Shown here: positions 4,749 through 6,707 of the stretch, in pieces
Layout of the letters: each line of letters opens with the position of its first letter
Position numbering within the stretch: position 1 is the stretch's first letter
NCBI GenBank assembly: GCA_900544475.1
Contig: UQVU01000099.1
Coordinates: 1 to 6,707 of the forward strand
Source of the DNA: an uncultured Butyricicoccus sp.
Lineage (GTDB): Bacteria > Bacillota > Clostridia > Oscillospirales > Butyricicoccaceae
DNA length: 6,707 nucleotides
Reading direction: 5' to 3'
Position numbers and translations under genes: made by a program
Notes under the pieces: generated by a model
Databases searched by the model: none
The model's input: the letters and a program-made list of their open reading frames with translations, nothing else
What the model was told of the DNA's origin: nothing

Positions 4749-5929
4749 TAGCCGATGGAGCCGATCTCGTTGTCCCAGCGTTCGTTGAACTGGGTGCCGA
4801 GGTCGCCGATGGACAGGATGCGGAAGTTGGAAACGTCCAGACCCTGGAGATCCTCATAACCGGTCATATCCATTTTGCTGGTGTCGATCAGCGGGATAGC
4901 GGCCATGTCGTTGACCATGATCTGCTGTGCCTGCTCGGAGAGCATGTAGTTCATGAATGCGTAAGCGCCTTCCTCGTTGGAGCCGAAGGTCGGGATGGTC
5001 AGAGTCTGCAAAGAGCCGGTCAGAGACGGGTCGATCTGGGTGATCTTGATGGTGTCCTTGATGGCGCCCTGTGCACGCTGGCTCAGTACCATGTCGGCCC
5101 AGTTCGGGCACATATCGATCTCGCCCTGGTTCAGCAGGTCCAGAGTACCCTGGTTCTTGTTCGGGTAAACGATGGAGCCGCCAGACTTGTACATGTACGG
5201 ATGGATGGACTTGAGGAACTCGAAGCCCTTGTCCCATTCACCGACCCACTTCTCGTCGCCGGAGGTGATAGCCTCTTCCGGCAGGAAGTTGTAGACCGAG
5301 GTGCGAGCGAAGGAGTCGCCTGCGCCGCCGGTGCCGGGAGCGTTGTAAGCGAAGCGGCCCGGATTTGCCTTCATCCACTCAACCAGCTCGTCCATGGTCT
5401 TGGGCGGGTTCGGAACCTTCTCGGAGTCGTAGGCAAGGATAACGGTGGTGCCGCGGTACGGCTGAGCGTAATCCTGCGCGACCGCGCTCTTCGCCTCAAC
5501 AGATGCAGCGTTCGGGATCTTGGACTTGTCGAGCTTTACGAAGGACTCTTCGCCGATCTTGGACATGATCTTTGCCAGGTCGTCGCCGCTCCAGTCAACG
5601 ATGTCGTAATCGGTGTTGGTCTGGCCTGCCTTGCCGGCAGCTGCTACCATGTCGGCGAGGCCCTGTGCGCCGGTGCCGGAGAGCATGAACTGCAGCTCAA
5701 CCTGATACTGGTCCTTGTATTCGGAGTTGGTGTTGAAATCCTCGGTCAGCTTCTCGAAGATGGAGCGGACGTTGTCCGAGCCGGTCGCCCACAGGGTAAC
5801 GGTGGACTTGCCGCCGGAAGCGGAGTCGCCGCCGTTGCTGTCCTTCGAAGAACCGCCGCCGCAGCCGGTGAGGGCTGCCGTCATCATTGCTGCTGCAAGG
5901 AAGATCGAACCTAATCTCTTCAGTTTCAT
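4748..5929 (-). CDS. Lipoprotein solute-binding protein of an ABC importer (YnjB-like)
   Basis: The 393-residue product starts with a lipoprotein signal: K-R after the start, a hydrophobic stretch, and lipobox L20-T-G-C23, followed by a Gly/Ser/Asp-rich linker to about residue 41. The mature part is a family 1 extracellular solute-binding protein. It includes V-T-L-W-A-T-G (about 44-50), a Y-R-G-T-T-V-I-L-A-Y-D segment, and K-V-P-N-P-P-K-T...W-M-K-A-N-P-G-R-F. The last stretch recalls YnjB-type binding proteins (COG4134), whose ligand is uncertain. The ATG at 5929 has AAGGAG eight bases upstream. It would sit on the outer face of the membrane, anchored by lipid at C23, and hand its ligand to the permease encoded just downstream. 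The substrate cannot be told from sequence; putrescine/spermidine, iron and thiamine importers share this fold. Confidence 0.85.
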   Translation of the reverse strand: MKLKRLGSIFLAAAMMTAALTGCGGGSSKDSNGGDSASGGKSTVTLWATGSDNVRSIFEKLTEDFNTNSEYKDQYQVELQFMLSGTGAQGLADMVAAAGKAGQTNTDYDIVDWSGDDLAKIMSKIGEESFVKLDKSKIPNAASVEAKSAVAQDYAQPYRGTTVILAYDSEKVPNPPKTMDELVEWMKANPGRFAYNAPGTGGAGDSFARTSVYNFLPEEAITSGDEKWVGEWDKGFEFLKSIHPYMYKSGGSIVYPNKNQGTLDLLNQGEIDMCPNWADMVLSQRAQGAIKDTIKITQIDPSLTGSLQTLTIPTFGSNEEGAYAFMNYMLSEQAQQIMVNDMAAIPLIDTSKMDMTGYEDLQGLDVSNFRILSIGDLGTQFNERWDNEIGSIG

Positions 5930-5970
5930 TTTTCATTCTCCTTTTCTCTTATACATACTCTAAGGGGATA

Positions 5971-6027
5971 GACACGGGTGTGAAGCTCACCCGAATGTCT
6001 GCGTTTTTCAGGCGCTCATGGCGCTGT
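5971..6027 (-). promoter_or_regulatory. Intercistronic hairpins between ATPase and binding-protein genes
   Basis: The 128-bp gap between the ATPase stop and the binding-protein start holds two inverted repeats. One is GACA..GGGTG/CACCC..TGTC (5971-5999). The other, weaker, is CAGGCGC/GCGCTG around 6009-6026, overlapping a direct GGCGCT repeat. No convincing promoter was found in this gap, so the genes are probably cotranscribed, with the hairpins marking a processing or stabilising site upstream of the binding-protein gene. Confidence 0.4.
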
Positions 6028-6057
6028 GTTCCCAATAAAGGATGTTGTGGTCGAAGT

Positions 6058-6707
6058 TTACTTGTCGAAAACGGTATGCTTGCCGATGTGCATACCGACC
6101 GTCTGACCGACGGACAGCTTCTCGCTGATGTCGCGGTCAACGAAGCACTTGATAACGTTGTCGCCGTGCTGTACGTTTACGACAACGTAGTGGCCGAGCA
6201 CCATGATGGTGCGGACGGTGCCGGTGAAGTCGCCCGAGCCGTCGATGGAAACGGTAACGTCCTCCGGACGGACGGCGATGGTCTTGTTGTCCTTGTCGAT
6301 GAAGTTCATCTCGCCGATGAAGGAAGCAACGTGACGGGTCGCCGGCTTGTCGTAAATCTCGGTCGGGGTGCCGATCTGCTCGAACTTGCCCTTGTTCATA
6401 ACGACGATGCGGTGCGAAAGCGACATGGCCTCCTCCTGATCGTGGGTTACGAATACGACCGTGATGCCGAGGTCGCTCTGGATTTTTTTCAGCTCCTCGC
6501 GCATCTGCTGACGGATCTTCGCGTCGAGCGCGGAGAACGGCTCGTCGAGCAGAAGCAGGGAGGGCTTGAGGAGCAGGCTGCGCGCGATGGCAATACGCTG
6601 CTGCTGGCCGCCGGACATCTGGTTCGGATACTTCTTCTCGCAGCCGCTCATGGAAACGAGGGCGAGTATCTTCTTAATGTCGGCGTTGATCTCAGCCTTG
6701 GGCACCT
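6058..6707 (-). CDS. ABC importer ATPase with TOBE domain, 5' part missing
   Basis: The gene runs off the right edge; about 216 C-terminal codons are seen. The leftmost visible codon is an internal GTG (Val), not a start. Present in order are: the ABC signature M-S-G-G-Q-Q-Q-R; Walker B L-L-L-L-D-E-P with D-loop S-A-L-D; and the H-loop V-T-H-D-Q-E-E-A. These are followed by a C-terminal TOBE-type domain that opens near I-A-V-R-P-E-D-V. Walker A and the Q-loop lie outside the window. The layout fits the PotA/FbpC group of importer ATPases that power uptake by the permease and binding protein downstream on the same strand. The signature has Met instead of the usual Leu at its first position, which is common. 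The substrate is unknown. Confidence 0.92.
   Translation of the reverse strand, partial: VPKAEINADIKKILALVSMSGCEKKYPNQMSGGQQQRIAIARSLLLKPSLLLLDEPFSALDAKIRQQMREELKKIQSDLGITVVFVTHDQEEAMSLSHRIVVMNKGKFEQIGTPTEIYDKPATRHVASFIGEMNFIDKDNKTIAVRPEDVTVSIDGSGDFTGTVRTIMVLGHYVVVNVQHGDNVIKCFVDRDISEKLSVGQTVGMHIGKHTVFDK

Noticed and set aside
3810..5914. Two long plus-strand frames (3810-4751 and 4739-5914) opposite the permease and binding protein
   Set aside because: They are antisense shadows; the minus-strand products have a clear EAA loop, a lipobox and well-placed ribosome binding sites.
5930..6057. Riboswitch upstream of the binding-protein gene
   Set aside because: Hairpins are present, but I recognise no known riboswitch core, and the gap looks intercistronic.

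Overview
The window looks like a chromosomal stretch from a GC-rich gut Firmicute of the class Clostridia. The Oscillospiraceae/Ruminococcaceae side (Faecalibacterium, Gemmiger or Subdoligranulum-like) is my best guess. This is inferred from the AGGAGG ribosome binding sites, TTG/GTG starts, a DUF6514-like small protein, a phi LC3-type holin, a Gram-positive style lipoprotein solute-binding protein, and GC-rich codon use. No rRNA or marker gene fixes the taxon.

Left part (1-1530): a divergent promoter region holds a near-perfect leftward sigma-A promoter (TTGACA-18-TATAAT) and a rightward extended -10 promoter. The rightward promoter drives a FliB-family (flagellin lysine-N-methylase-like, Cys-rich) gene at 351-1421. 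A 161-bp palindromic miniature element sits exactly between the -10 box and the ribosome binding site of that gene. A 49-bp internally deleted copy sits exactly at its stop codon. A two-way terminator then separates it from a convergent DUF6514-like small gene (1534-1770, minus).

Middle part (1771-2610): a two-gene cassette, with a translationally coupled ATGA overlap, encodes a small membrane-anchored coiled-coil protein (XhlA-like) and a phi LC3-family holin. No endolysin or other phage gene is visible. Its last codon is again followed directly by a full-length miniature element (2448-2606) and then a solo left end (2611-2629).

Right part (2629-6707, all minus strand): a divergent glycerophosphodiester phosphodiesterase-family protein has its own promoter and terminator and a 17-bp tandem repeat in its leader. 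Next comes a hairpin-packed intergenic region of about 370 bp. Last is an ABC importer operon read right to left: ATPase (cut by the window edge), lipoprotein solute-binding protein, one permease and a strong intrinsic terminator. Stem-loops sit in both intercistronic gaps of that operon. The binding protein resembles the YnjB type; the substrate cannot be assigned.

The most notable observation is the miniature element family. Three complete copies are each flanked by a perfect 4-bp target duplication (TAAA, TGAA, TTAA), all lie in the same orientation, and two have inserted so that the duplication contains the stop codon of the upstream gene. The two long copies show compensatory base changes in the apical hairpin, which argues that the folded form matters.
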